Shown here piece after piece: positions 17,188 through 25,414 of a stretch of 64,000 nt of DNA. Each line of letters opens with the position of its first letter. Within the stretch, counting starts at the first letter, position 1. Made by a program: the position numbers and the translations under genes. Under the pieces are notes generated by a model, which saw only the letters and a list, made by a program, of their open reading frames with translations, had not been told where the DNA came from and searched no databases. Source of the stretch: a virus; the IMG/VR virus record IMGVR_UViG_3300021961_000024, positions 62,001 through 126,000 of that record. The stretch is one strand, 5' to 3'.

Positions 17188-18525
17188 ATGCAGTCATACG
17201 ATAAACTAATGGAGAAATGGGCTCCGGTTCTCAACGAAGAGACCGCCGGTTCGATCTCCGACCGTTATAAGAAAGCTGTCACAGCCCAGCTTCTTGAAAA
17301 CCAAGAAATTGCTTTCCGTGAAGAAGGCAATGCTATGAACTTCCTAGCGGAAACCCCAACCATGAACACTGGTTCGGGCATTGCTAACTGGAACCCAGTT
17401 CTTATCTCGCTCGTTCGTCGCGCGATGCCAAACATGATCGCCTACGACATTGCTGGCGTTCAGCCAATGACTGGTCCTACCGGCCTTATCTTCGCTCTTA
17501 AGTCACGCTACAAGTCGACACGCGCTGGCGTCTCTTCGGGTGCGGAAGCTCTCTTCTCGGAAGCTGCTGCTGGTTTCAGCGGCGACTCAGGCGTTACTGC
17601 TCAGGGTTCGGATCCATCGGGTCTTGGTACTGCTCTTGACGGCGACGGCGACGGCACGATCTCTGACTCGATCTCCGATCCAATGGCCAACATTGCTACC
17701 CTTTCGACCGCTGCTGCTGAAGGCCTCGGCGGTGCTGGCGGTCAGTCGTTCGGCGAAATGGGTTTCAGCATCGAAAAAGCCACCGTTACTGCCAAGTCAC
17801 GTGCGCTCAAAGCTGAATACTCGATGGAACTTGCTCAGGACCTTCGTGCTATTCATGGTCTTGACGCCGAGACAGAGCTTGCTAACATCCTAACAACGGA
17901 AATCCTTGCGGAAATCAACCGCGAAGTTATCCGTACTGTTAACTCGCAAGCTCAGCTTGGTGCTTCGACAGCTAACACTGCTGTTAACGGTATCTTCGAC
18001 CTAGAGACAGACGCCGATGGCCGTTGGTCAGTTGAGAAGTTTAAAGGTCTTATCGTTCAGCTCGAGCGTGAAGCCAACCAGATTGCTAAAGACACTCGTA
18101 GAGGTCGTGGTAACTTCATCATCACTTCTTCGGACGTGGCTTCGGCTCTTTCGGCTACCGGCATGCTAGACTACGCCCCTGCCCTCAACACTTCACTTGC
18201 TGTTGATGACACAGGCAACACCTACGCTGGTACACTAAACGGTCGCACAAAGGTCTATATCGACCCATATGCTACTAACGACTACATCAACGTTGGTTAC
18301 AAAGGTACTTCGGCTTACGACGCCGGCGTCTTCTACTGCCCATACGTTCCATTGACCATGGTTCGTGCCGTTGGTGAAGAAACCTTCCAGCCAAAAATTG
18401 GCTTCAAGACCCGCTACGGCATGGTCTCGAACCCATTCGTTGGTGCTACTCCTGCTAGCGGTCTTGCCGCTGCTCGTAGCAACACTTACTACAGAATCTT
18501 CCGCGTCGACGGTATTCTTCAGTAA
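17188..18525 (+). CDS. gp23: Major capsid protein gp23-like
   Basis: Begins QSYDKLMEKWAPVLNEE and contains NWNPVLISLVRRAMPNMIAYDI and GPTGLIFALKSRY, hallmarks of T4-family gp23. Later it has KATVTAKSRALKAEYSMELAQDLRAIHGLDAE (in part: RALKAEYSMELAQDLRAIHG). The 445 aa precursor compares with 521 in T4, so the chitin-binding-like insertion is probably reduced. Strong GC-richer codon use suggests very high expression. Two hairpins follow the stop. Confidence 0.96.
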   Translation: MQSYDKLMEKWAPVLNEETAGSISDRYKKAVTAQLLENQEIAFREEGNAMNFLAETPTMNTGSGIANWNPVLISLVRRAMPNMIAYDIAGVQPMTGPTGLIFALKSRYKSTRAGVSSGAEALFSEAAAGFSGDSGVTAQGSDPSGLGTALDGDGDGTISDSISDPMANIATLSTAAAEGLGGAGGQSFGEMGFSIEKATVTAKSRALKAEYSMELAQDLRAIHGLDAETELANILTTEILAEINREVIRTVNSQAQLGASTANTAVNGIFDLETDADGRWSVEKFKGLIVQLEREANQIAKDTRRGRGNFIITSSDVASALSATGMLDYAPALNTSLAVDDTGNTYAGTLNGRTKVYIDPYATNDYINVGYKGTSAYDAGVFYCPYVPLTMVRAVGEETFQPKIGFKTRYGMVSNPFVGATPASGLAAARSNTYYRIFRVDGILQ

Positions 18526-18535
18526 GAATAAAAAA

Positions 18536-18557
18536 GGGAGGGGAATTAACCCCTCCC
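18536..18557 (-). terminator. Intrinsic terminator for the minus-strand endolysin gene
   Basis: Stem GGGAGGGG/CCCCTCCC with an AATTAA loop. Read on the minus strand it is followed by TTTTTTATTC, a good U-tract, just beyond the endolysin stop at 18602. Confidence 0.8.
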
Positions 18558-18576
18558 AATCTATCTCCTATAAACT

Positions 18577-18600
18577 GGGCGGCGAAAGCCGCCCTTTTTA
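18577..18600 (+). terminator. Intrinsic terminator for the capsid transcript
   Basis: Stem GGGCGGC/GCCGCCC with a GAAA tetraloop followed by TTTTTATTTA on the plus strand, 52 nt after the gp23 stop. It pairs with the oppositely oriented hairpin at 18536 to insulate convergent transcripts. Confidence 0.88.
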
Positions 18601-18601
18601 T

Positions 18602-19468
18602 TTACTTAATACCCATCTTAGCTAGAGTCTTAGGACCAACTACACCATCAGCAGTTAGACCATTAGCTGATTGCCATGCAACAACTTTTGCTCTAGTGCC
18701 AGGACCGAAGTCGCCATCAGCTGGAGTGATGCCCAGAACCTTTTGCATCTTTTTAACGAGTTCGCCCTTGCTACCTTTTTTAAGGATAGCTGTAGCAGCG
18801 CTTTCAGCAGCCGGAGCAGCTGCAGGAGCAGCACTAACCTTACCACCAAGTACTTCCATAGCATGAAGATAACGCTTTTGACGATCTTCAAGACCGATGT
18901 TTCCACCATTGATTTTTTTGGTCATTTTTGCTACATCATCAGTATCAGCAATAGTGTTCAGCTTGTTCGTATCCCAAAACCAGCAAGCAGATTCTACGGC
19001 ACCAGCGGGGGTAGCAACATATTCAGCAGCTTCCTCAGCTGTCATACCAACTGACTTACCAAAGCGAGTATAGTTGTCACGACCAGTAAGTTGCTTCAGA
19101 CCACGACCGCGGAATAACCAGCCGTCACCTGGATTAACGTTACCCATCTTAGAGCTACGGAACTCGTCTTGATACACATAGTTCGCAATCTTTTCGGGCT
19201 TACGCTCGTACTCAGCTGCATCACGTTTACCTGGTCCGAAATAACGACCAAAAACAGAATTTAGAGCCTTCGCAGAATAGTTAAGATTTTCCTCAAGGTT
19301 TCTAAAGTTGTTTGATTCGTGCGCACACTGAGAAATGAAATGAGCAATACGCCGTTCAGTGTCGATACCATACTTGGGCAGAACCTTTACAAGTGCTGCA
19401 TGCCAAGCATCTACTTCTTTGTTTCCGGGGATTAATTGAGCAAGATGCTCTTTTTTTAATTCAGCCAT
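18602..19468 (-). CDS. Endolysin: GH19-type lysozyme/chitinase domain plus C-terminal peptidoglycan-binding domain
   Basis: Residues 1-195 resemble phage GH19 endolysins: RRIAHFISQCAHESNNFRNLEENLNYSA (in part: FISQCAHESNNFRNLEEN) carries the catalytic glutamate region, and GDGWLFRGRGLKQLTGRDNY follows. An Ala/Pro linker (about 205-225) leads to a PG_binding_1 domain (LKKGSKGELVKKMQKVLG and DGDFGPGTRAKVVAWQ). It has no signal peptide, so it needs a holin. It has its own minus-strand late promoter at 19498 and a dedicated terminator. Confidence 0.9.
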   Translation of the reverse strand: MAELKKEHLAQLIPGNKEVDAWHAALVKVLPKYGIDTERRIAHFISQCAHESNNFRNLEENLNYSAKALNSVFGRYFGPGKRDAAEYERKPEKIANYVYQDEFRSSKMGNVNPGDGWLFRGRGLKQLTGRDNYTRFGKSVGMTAEEAAEYVATPAGAVESACWFWDTNKLNTIADTDDVAKMTKKINGGNIGLEDRQKRYLHAMEVLGGKVSAAPAAAPAAESAATAILKKGSKGELVKKMQKVLGITPADGDFGPGTRAKVVAWQSANGLTADGVVGPKTLAKMGIK

Positions 19469-19497
19469 AGTAATGTTCCTCTGTTAGTAAACACTGC

Positions 19498-19505
19498 TAT
19501 TTATA
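19498..19505 (-). promoter_or_regulatory. Minus-strand T4-type late promoter
   Basis: TATTTATA on the plus strand, i.e. TATAAATA on the minus strand, 30 nt upstream of the endolysin start. It gives the lysis gene its own late promoter. Confidence 0.8.
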
Positions 19506-19511
19506 CTTTTG

Positions 19512-19721
19512 CTAATCAGTGTATTTGTTCGGAACAGCCGAAGCGTCCCAAACATATGGATTATACGTTGGATCGCCAACGACCACAACATCGTCGTCGC
19601 CAACTTCGGTCCAAACACGATCATCCATCCATTTGTGGTAGTATGCAGGACCACCCCAGACTCTCCGAGCCCGTTGGTAGGTATCCTGATCCATTCCAAC
19701 ATAGTGTACAGTTCTAACCAT
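19512..19721 (-). CDS. Hypothetical protein, 69 aa
   Basis: A small protein with WGGPAYYHKWMDDRVWTEV and DDDVVVVGDPTYNPYVWDAS. Short phage proteins with a W-G-x-P-x-x-x-H-x-x-W-D-x-R pattern followed by a D-x-x-V-V stretch are common, and this fits that style. TAGGAG precedes its ATG on the minus strand. Overlapping readings in other frames (minus 19484-19702, plus 19509-19772) look like shadows. Function is unknown. Confidence 0.6.
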   Translation of the reverse strand: MVRTVHYVGMDQDTYQRARRVWGGPAYYHKWMDDRVWTEVGDDDVVVVGDPTYNPYVWDASAVPNKYTD

Positions 19722-19841
19722 TATACACTCCTAAGACTACTTTCTACCGCACCCCTAGAACCGAGCTTCTAACACATTCGGATCCCCCCTTGGCCTTCAG
19801 TTGGATCGGATGCAGCAGAAAATAGTCTTTATATAATCTCC

Positions 19842-20111
19842 TTAGCGAAACGACTTACCAGAAAATTTTTCGAGGATACCGTAGTACCAATCCTCATTAG
19901 CATCACGAAGGATAGCGAGAGGAGCTTTACCGGTTTCCATCTCAGCGAAGTAGCTTTCAACAGTGTGGTTAGTGATCAGTTCTTTAAGGAAAATCGCCTT
20001 GGTGAACGGACCGCGGTGCTTGAAGCGAGCAATAAACCTGCGCTTGGCGCCAACACCATAGGAAACGTATTCGCCGTCTTTGTTGATCAGTGCTTTATCG
20101 AACTTGGTCAT
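19842..20111 (-). CDS. Hypothetical protein, 89 aa
   Basis: A basic protein (GAKRRFIARFKHRGPFTKAI) with an alpha/beta look and no membrane segment. The ATG at 20111 follows AAGGAA at good spacing, so I prefer it to the longer reading from 20180. It has its own early-type promoter (TTTACA-17-TATATC) at 20138-20166. Early expression and basic character would fit a small host-takeover or nucleic-acid-binding protein, which is inference. Confidence 0.65.
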   Translation of the reverse strand: MTKFDKALINKDGEYVSYGVGAKRRFIARFKHRGPFTKAIFLKELITNHTVESYFAEMETGKAPLAILRDANEDWYYGILEKFSGKSFR

Positions 20112-20137
20112 GATGTGTTCCTTTTGTTGATATAGTA

Positions 20138-20179
20138 GATATAAGGTCTTTCGTTTGATTTGTAAACCCCCTTTTTGCA
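20138..20179 (-). promoter_or_regulatory. Early-type promoter with GGGGG dyad (minus strand)
   Basis: On the minus strand: TGCAAA, two bases, GGGGG, then TTTACA (-35), exactly 17 nt, and TATATC (-10). The same upstream layout occurs at 48630 and 63903. It drives the 89 aa gene. Confidence 0.75.
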
Positions 20180-20210
20180 TTTTTTTCGATTTTTTTCCAA
20201 CTTTTTTTCA

Positions 20211-20218
20211 TATAAATA
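20211..20218 (+). promoter_or_regulatory. T4-type late promoter (TATAAATA)
   Basis: TATAAATA 26 nt before the tail-tube-like gene. It lies back to back with the minus-strand early promoter, so the 130 nt gap serves two oppositely directed transcripts of different timing. Confidence 0.8.
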
Positions 20219-20243
20219 CATGTAAGCAACATGAGGTTTAACT

Positions 20244-20732
20244 ATGGCCCTTACGAACAACATCAACTACCTACAGCCTACTGGATTCAAGCTTGTGGTG
20301 GATAGACGTCGCTTTGCCAATTTTGCATTCTTTGCCCAGTCTGTAGCACACCCAAATGTATCTGTCAATGAAGCCATTACAAACTTCAGAGGTTACAGAG
20401 GGGTTCCATTCGCTGGTGATGTATGGGAATACGGTACACTTGAGGTTAATGTGATTGCAGACGAGGATCTTCAGTCTTACAAAGATCTATATAACTGGAT
20501 GAAGTATAACATGGACAATGAAGAAAAGCCAAAAGAAGACGCTAACTCTACATACTCGGATGTTACTCTAAGCATCCTAACCAGTAAGAATAATACAAAT
20601 CAAGAAATTCGATACGTTGACTGCTTCCCGACTAACTTAGGTAATATCCAGATGGAAGCAAATGCTGATGCAACTACTATCGTAACTTTCCCCCTTACTT
20701 TGAAATATACATACTTTGAACTAGTCTCATAA
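20244..20732 (+). CDS. Tail tube-fold protein (gp19 paralogue)
   Basis: The 162 aa protein has the tube-like pattern PTGFKLVVDRRRFANFAFFAQSV, a central PFAGDVWEYGTLEVNVIADEDL and YKDLYNWM. These parallel gp19 (GRQLKVSG..WTVTVINDANF) but the identity is low. In T4-like cyanophages a tube-like gene also precedes uvsY. It is probably a tube-terminating, baseplate-hub or tail-completion subunit (gp3- or gp54-like role). A late promoter precedes it, which fits a virion protein. Confidence 0.75.
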   Translation: MALTNNINYLQPTGFKLVVDRRRFANFAFFAQSVAHPNVSVNEAITNFRGYRGVPFAGDVWEYGTLEVNVIADEDLQSYKDLYNWMKYNMDNEEKPKEDANSTYSDVTLSILTSKNNTNQEIRYVDCFPTNLGNIQMEANADATTIVTFPLTLKYTYFELVS

Positions 20733-20743
20733 AGGATTGAAAT

Positions 20744-21190
20744 TTGATTGATCTACAGAATGTGCTAAATGATTGGCAGAAAGACTCTGTCATTGATGAT
20801 ATGAACCTAGACGAAGAATCCCGCCGGGCAGCTTCGTTACATGCCAAGTATATCCAGCTCCATGCCCTATCAAAGCTACAGCTAAAAAAAGCCGAGATGG
20901 AGCAAAAGACTATACTGAAAGACAAATGGTTATATTATGGTGGCAAAATGGATGCCGCTACTATTGACGACAAGGGATGGAAGTATGATCCATTCGATGG
21001 TCTAAAAGTACTTAAAACAGATATGGACCGCTTTTATGATGCGGATCCTGACATTCAGAAATCAGAAGAAAAGATTGAATATTGGAAGACTACCGTTGAC
21101 ACACTAAAAGAAATTTTAGATAGTGTCAAATGGAGACACCAGACAATCCGTAACATGATTGAATGGCGTAAATTCCAAGCAGGATCGTAA
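20744..21190 (+). CDS. uvsY: Recombination mediator UvsY-like
   Basis: This 148 aa helical protein (T4 UvsY 137 aa) has SLHAKYIQLHALSKLQLKKAE and ETLKEILDSVKWRHQTIRNMIEW-like segments (actual text VDTLKEILDSVKWRHQTIRN). UvsY loads UvsX onto gp32-coated ssDNA. The start is TTG at 20744 with AAGGA at 20732-20736. It precedes uvsW with a 1 nt overlap, as in T4 relatives. Confidence 0.88.
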   Translation: MIDLQNVLNDWQKDSVIDDMNLDEESRRAASLHAKYIQLHALSKLQLKKAEMEQKTILKDKWLYYGGKMDAATIDDKGWKYDPFDGLKVLKTDMDRFYDADPDIQKSEEKIEYWKTTVDTLKEILDSVKWRHQTIRNMIEWRKFQAGS

Positions 21191-22686
21191 TGGAAAAAAT
21201 TCTTGTACAGAAGAATAGCCACGTAAACTTACAGCTAAGTTGTAATAGTGGTATTGCCATGGAACTTAACGAATTCTTTTCGTTCTTTGTTCCTGGCTAT
21301 AAATTTATGCCCGCGTACAAGAATAAGGTATGGGACGGTAAGGTTAGACTTTTTAACCGTAACACTTACGAGCTACCCGTTGGGTTATATAATTACCTAG
21401 TTAAATTTTCTAAAGATCGTGGTTATGAAATTGATCTAGAAGAAGGTACGGCTGGATATCCTACTGATAAAAATACTATAGATCCTAAGAATCTTTCTGA
21501 GTATATTCGTAATCTAGAACTTAGGTCTAAGGGTAACCCCATAGAAATTAGAGACTATCAGTATAGCGCTGTTTTTAGGGGCCTTACGAATAAGCGAGCG
21601 ATCCTTTTATCACCTACTGGATCGGGTAAGTCTTTAATCATCTATACCATGATGAGATATTTCACCGAGCATCTTAGTGAAGAAAAAGTATTGGTCATTG
21701 TTCCTACCACATCTCTAGTGGAACAGATGTATGATGATTTTAAAGATTATGGTTATGATGTAGAAACGAATGCACATCGAATCTATTCAGGTAAAGATAA
21801 AGATACACGTAAGAAGGTTATTATTTCTACTTGGCAGTCTATCTACAAGTTACCTGGCAAATGGTTCGAACAATTCGGTGCAGTATTTGGAGATGAGTGT
21901 CACGGGTTTAAATCAAAGTCCCTGACCTCTATTATGAATAAGTGCAGATATGCTGCCTATCGATATGGTACTACCGGAACGCTAGATGGTACACAGACAC
22001 ATAAACTGGTTCTAGAGGGATTATTCGGTCCTGTGTTTGATGTAACAACTACTAAAAAGCTACAGGATGATAACACCCTAGCAGATCTAGACATTTCTAT
22101 GTTAGTCCTTAATCATCCCGAGCCCGTGCGCGCGACGTGGGGTAAAAGGACATACCAAGATGAAATAGATTATATAGTTAGGAACGAAGCAAGAAACCGG
22201 TTCATTCGAAATTTGGCATTGGATCAAAAGGGAAACACCCTCGTACTATTCCAATTCGTTGATAAACATGGTCGACCGCTGTTTGATATGATAAAAGATA
22301 ATGCAGCTGAAGACCGAAAGGTTTATTTTGTAAGTGGTGATATTGATACTGAAGATCGTGAGGCGATCCGCGGAATAGTCGAAAAGCAAAAGGATTCTAT
22401 CATTGTTGCGTCATTTGGCACCTTCTCTACTGGTATTAACATTCGCAATCTCCATAATATTATATTTGCAAGCCCAAGTAAGTCACAAATTAGGGTATTG
22501 CAGTCTATTGGAAGAGGTCTTCGACAGTCTGATTCCGGAGTTAACACAAGATTGTACGATCTGGTCGACGATATATCCAGAGGAAAAATGAAAAACTTTG
22601 CTTTCTTGCATGGGGCAGAAAGATTAAAAATGTATGAGGATCAGGAGTTTAGATATACCATATATAAAATAAACCTAGGGGAATAA
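21190..22686 (+). CDS. uvsW: UvsW-like DNA/RNA helicase
   Basis: An SF2 helicase of 498 aa (T4 UvsW 502): Walker A LLSPTGSGKS near residues 138-147, DECH box GDECHGFKS, motif III GTTGTLDG, and motif VI QSIGRGLRQS. UvsW unwinds R-loops and branched DNA and helps switch from origin to recombination-dependent replication. It lies directly after uvsY. Confidence 0.95.
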   Translation: MEKILVQKNSHVNLQLSCNSGIAMELNEFFSFFVPGYKFMPAYKNKVWDGKVRLFNRNTYELPVGLYNYLVKFSKDRGYEIDLEEGTAGYPTDKNTIDPKNLSEYIRNLELRSKGNPIEIRDYQYSAVFRGLTNKRAILLSPTGSGKSLIIYTMMRYFTEHLSEEKVLVIVPTTSLVEQMYDDFKDYGYDVETNAHRIYSGKDKDTRKKVIISTWQSIYKLPGKWFEQFGAVFGDECHGFKSKSLTSIMNKCRYAAYRYGTTGTLDGTQTHKLVLEGLFGPVFDVTTTKKLQDDNTLADLDISMLVLNHPEPVRATWGKRTYQDEIDYIVRNEARNRFIRNLALDQKGNTLVLFQFVDKHGRPLFDMIKDNAAEDRKVYFVSGDIDTEDREAIRGIVEKQKDSIIVASFGTFSTGINIRNLHNIIFASPSKSQIRVLQSIGRGLRQSDSGVNTRLYDLVDDISRGKMKNFAFLHGAERLKMYEDQEFRYTIYKINLGE

Positions 22687-22689
22687 TAC

Positions 22690-23091
22690 ATGGACCTTAA
22701 ACAATTTAAACTTAGTAGTGGTGAAGAAATCATTGCGCTGGTCGTAGAATGGCCAGATGAAGATAGTTTAGATATTGTTATCCGCAACCCTTTAAAGGTT
22801 CATTCTATGTTAGGACCTGACGGAAATTTTTACCACCAGCTTAAGCCTTTTATGGTATATCAGTTTGCTGAAGATAATTTAATGATTCTAAATGCTGGTA
22901 CTATTATTGCTGAAGGGAATCCGAATAAAATCGTAACAAAGCAGTATGATAGGGTTATGAAAGATCTTTTAAAAAAAGATGAAGAACCTGAAGAAGATCC
23001 TGTTATAGTAGATCCTAAAGAAATATTCGAAGAAGAAATGGATCCTAAAGAAATATTTGAATTACTACACGGAAGAAAGACTATACATTAA
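22690..23091 (+). CDS. Small protein with Sm-like N-terminal barrel and duplicated DPKEIFE tail
   Basis: Residues 1-80 (FKLSSGEEIIALVVEW, VIRNPLKVH, LNAGTIIAEGNP) show alternating strands like Sm/Hfq-type barrels reported in T4-like marine phages, a tentative match. The acidic C-terminus has DPKEIFE twice, separated by EEM. It starts 3 nt after uvsW. Function is unknown; the repeated short motif could be a docking peptide. Confidence 0.55.
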   Translation: MDLKQFKLSSGEEIIALVVEWPDEDSLDIVIRNPLKVHSMLGPDGNFYHQLKPFMVYQFAEDNLMILNAGTIIAEGNPNKIVTKQYDRVMKDLLKKDEEPEEDPVIVDPKEIFEEEMDPKEIFELLHGRKTIH

Positions 23092-23693
23092 TGGAAAGTG
23101 AAGCAGTTGGTATTGGACCTATGGCGGGATATGCAGTGGCCGTTAACACTAGTTATTCGGCGGCTGAATCTTATCTTGAGAATAATGTTGATAGAATGGA
23201 AAAATTTCCAAATTCAGATCATCATTATAAAATGAACAATAAACTTAGATACGCCGGACAGTTTTTAGATGAATTTGAAGAACTAAAGGAATATGTATTT
23301 TCCTTAGATGGTAGTAGAACTTTTCATTCTGCTATGATTAAAAATTTTCTATCTTGGCATGATATTATTATTAGACTTTCATTTAAAGAAATATTAACTT
23401 TAGAAAACACATTAAAACAAAATCCTACTGTTCCTGGCATTCAATATTTTTACAATAGATATAACAATCATCCCAACAGTGATTATTTTTTCGATATTAT
23501 AAAAACTATGCTAGAATCTATTCCCGAGGATTATTGGATTAATCAAAAGGTTGAAAGTCAACTTTCTAATTTTAAAGTGTTTATTGAAGGGGAGGTTTCG
23601 CAGGATAGTGGCCCCTTAGCTCAGAAAATCAAGGAATACGTGGGGACAGTATTCTATCCTGCCCAAAAAAGTCTTTTATATTATACCGACTAA
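23091..23693 (+). CDS. Hypothetical protein, 200 aa
   Basis: Unrecognised helical protein, aromatic-rich (YFYNRYNNHPNSDYFFDIIKTM near 125-145), without signal peptide or metal motifs. It overlaps the preceding gene by 1 nt and ends before the promoter of gene 55, so it closes the uvsY-uvsW operon. The C-terminus (VGTVFYPAQKSLLYY) is hydrophobic. Prolyl-hydroxylase or helicase partner roles cannot be supported. Confidence 0.55.
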   Translation: MESEAVGIGPMAGYAVAVNTSYSAAESYLENNVDRMEKFPNSDHHYKMNNKLRYAGQFLDEFEELKEYVFSLDGSRTFHSAMIKNFLSWHDIIIRLSFKEILTLENTLKQNPTVPGIQYFYNRYNNHPNSDYFFDIIKTMLESIPEDYWINQKVESQLSNFKVFIEGEVSQDSGPLAQKIKEYVGTVFYPAQKSLLYYTD

Positions 23694-23702
23694 ATTTATT
23701 TT

Positions 23703-23752
23703 GTAAACCCCCTATTTTGGGGATTTACGATTTTTTTCTCCTGTGGTAGAAT
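23703..23752 (+). promoter_or_regulatory. Early/middle promoter of gene 55, with hairpin over the -35
   Basis: TTTACG at 23724-23729, exactly 17 nt, then TAGAAT at 23747-23752 with a TGG just before (extended -10). GTAAACCCC (23703-23711) can pair with GGGGATTTAC (23719-23728), so the -35 lies in the right arm of an imperfect dyad. Confidence 0.7.
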
Positions 23753-23780
23753 TATATAGTTATGAGAGGAGTAACATTCA

Positions 23781-24356
23781 ATGGCCAAAAAACAAAGCAT
23801 TCATTATGTTAACAATGCTGACTTTTCTAGGGCTGTTGTAAAGTATGTTGAACAAATCACCGATGCAAAGAAACTCAAGCAAGAGATACCAATCGTACCA
23901 GATTATATTGCAGTCTGTTTTCTAAGAATCGCAGAAGGACTTTCACATAAATCGAATTTCATCCGTTATACCTATCGTGAAGAGATGGTTATGGATGCCG
24001 TTGAGAATTGTCTAAAAGCCATTGAAAACTACAATATTGAAGCTGCCACACGTACAGGTAATCCAAATGCATTTGCATACTTTACACAGATTTCCTGGTA
24101 TGCTTTCCTTCGCCGGATCGAGAAGGAAAAAAAGCAGCAAGACGTTAAACTACGATACATCGCAGAATCGGGTGTAGAAAACTTTATTGACGATGAAGAT
24201 CTAAACAATCCTATTATGAATTCCTTCGTGGATCAACTTAAAGATCGTATTGATAAGGTTAAAGACTATGACCAAAAGGTCAAGGATTATAAGAAGAGGG
24301 AAAGACGTAAACGCTCAGTTAAGGTTGATTCTGATCTATCGGAGTTCTTTATATGA
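23781..24356 (+). CDS. gp55: Late-transcription sigma factor gp55-like
   Basis: The 191 aa protein (T4 185) has the sigma-region-2-like core YREEMVMDAVENCLKAIENYN and NPNAFAYFTQISWYAFLRRIEKE (in part: FAYFTQISWYAFLRRIEKE), which recognises the late box TATAAATA. The C-terminus VDSDLSEFFI is a hydrophobic tail that fits the sliding-clamp-binding peptide of T4 gp55. An early-type promoter precedes it, and it overlaps gene 47 by 4 nt. Confidence 0.92.
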   Translation: MAKKQSIHYVNNADFSRAVVKYVEQITDAKKLKQEIPIVPDYIAVCFLRIAEGLSHKSNFIRYTYREEMVMDAVENCLKAIENYNIEAATRTGNPNAFAYFTQISWYAFLRRIEKEKKQQDVKLRYIAESGVENFIDDEDLNNPIMNSFVDQLKDRIDKVKDYDQKVKDYKKRERRKRSVKVDSDLSEFFI

Positions 24357-25414
24357 AGGTAGCAATTATCAATGATACTCATTGTGGCATTCGCAATAGC
24401 TCTGACGTATTTCTCGATAATGCAGAGAAATTTTATTCTGATGTATTTTTTCCTTATCTTTTGGAACATGGTATTCGTCGGATCATTCACCTTGGCGATG
24501 TTTTTGATAACAGGAAGTTTATCAACTTCCGTGCTCTTAACAATTACCGTAAGAACTTTCTTAGTAGGCTAAGAGAATATGGTATGCACATGGACGTTAT
24601 TCCTGGCAACCATGATACGTATTATAAGAATACCAATGATCTAAATGCATTAAAGGAATTACTCGGCCACTATATGGGCGAGGTAACTATTCATATGGAT
24701 CCTACGGTAGTAGAATATGATGGGATGCGAATTGCTTTGCTACCATGGATCTGTGCAGATAACTATGATCGATCTATACAATTCATTAAAACCTGTAAAG
24801 CGGATTGGCTTGGAGGACACTTAGAATTAAATGGATTCGAGGTTATGAAAGGCGTCCAGCACCATGGAGGAATGGAGGCAGATTTATTTAACCGATTTGA
24901 ACAAGTCTTATCAGGCCACTTCCACACGGCATCGGAGAAGGGCAATGTCAAATATCTTGGGACCCAAATGGAGTTCTACTGGAACGACGCACACGACCCC
25001 AAACACTTCCACATTTTGGACACGGCTACGCGTGGCCTTGAGAGAGTTCGTAATCCCCATACTCTTTTTCAGCGTATCCGCTACGATGATACTGCAGGGG
25101 ATCCGATGGATTTTGACTTCGGGTCAGTAGAGAATAAATTTGTAAAAATTGTGGTAATTAACAAGTCAGACCTATTTACATTTGATAGATTTGTTGATAC
25201 AATACAAGCACGTAAGATTCACGGTCTGCAGATCGCCGAGAACTTTAATGAGTTTATCGGTGAAAATGTAGATGATGAAGGCATTCAGTTGGAAGAAACC
25301 GAAACGCTTCTAGATTCCTATGTAGACGGTGTAGATACTGATCTTGATAAAGATCGTATTAAATTGAGTATGAGAAACCTATTGACAGAAGCACAGGCGC
25401 TTGAGATTGCATGA
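24353..25414 (+). CDS. gp47: Recombination nuclease gp47-like (Mre11/SbcD family)
   Basis: Calcineurin-like phosphoesterase motifs: NDTHCGIRN at residues 5-13, LGDVFDNRKF near 47, PGNHDTYYK near 84, and SGHFHTASEKG near 184. It partners with gp46 to resect DNA ends for recombination-dependent replication and host DNA degradation. Its 353 aa match T4 (339). Overlaps of 4 nt with genes 55 and 46 make a coupled operon. Confidence 0.95.
   Translation: MKVAIINDTHCGIRNSSDVFLDNAEKFYSDVFFPYLLEHGIRRIIHLGDVFDNRKFINFRALNNYRKNFLSRLREYGMHMDVIPGNHDTYYKNTNDLNALKELLGHYMGEVTIHMDPTVVEYDGMRIALLPWICADNYDRSIQFIKTCKADWLGGHLELNGFEVMKGVQHHGGMEADLFNRFEQVLSGHFHTASEKGNVKYLGTQMEFYWNDAHDPKHFHILDTATRGLERVRNPHTLFQRIRYDDTAGDPMDFDFGSVENKFVKIVVINKSDLFTFDRFVDTIQARKIHGLQIAENFNEFIGENVDDEGIQLEETETLLDSYVDGVDTDLDKDRIKLSMRNLLTEAQALEIA

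Noticed and set aside
19509-19772. Plus-strand 87 aa reading frame
   Set aside because: It overlaps the minus-strand 69 aa gene that has a good ribosome site and protein-like composition. The plus frame has no ribosome site and is probably a shadow.
19741-19830. tRNA-like stretch on the minus strand (GCATCC and GGGTGC could pair as an acceptor stem)
   Set aside because: No T-loop (TTCRANNCC) or proper T stem follows, the length is about 65 nt, and no anticodon arm can be placed. It may be a decayed remnant but cannot be called.
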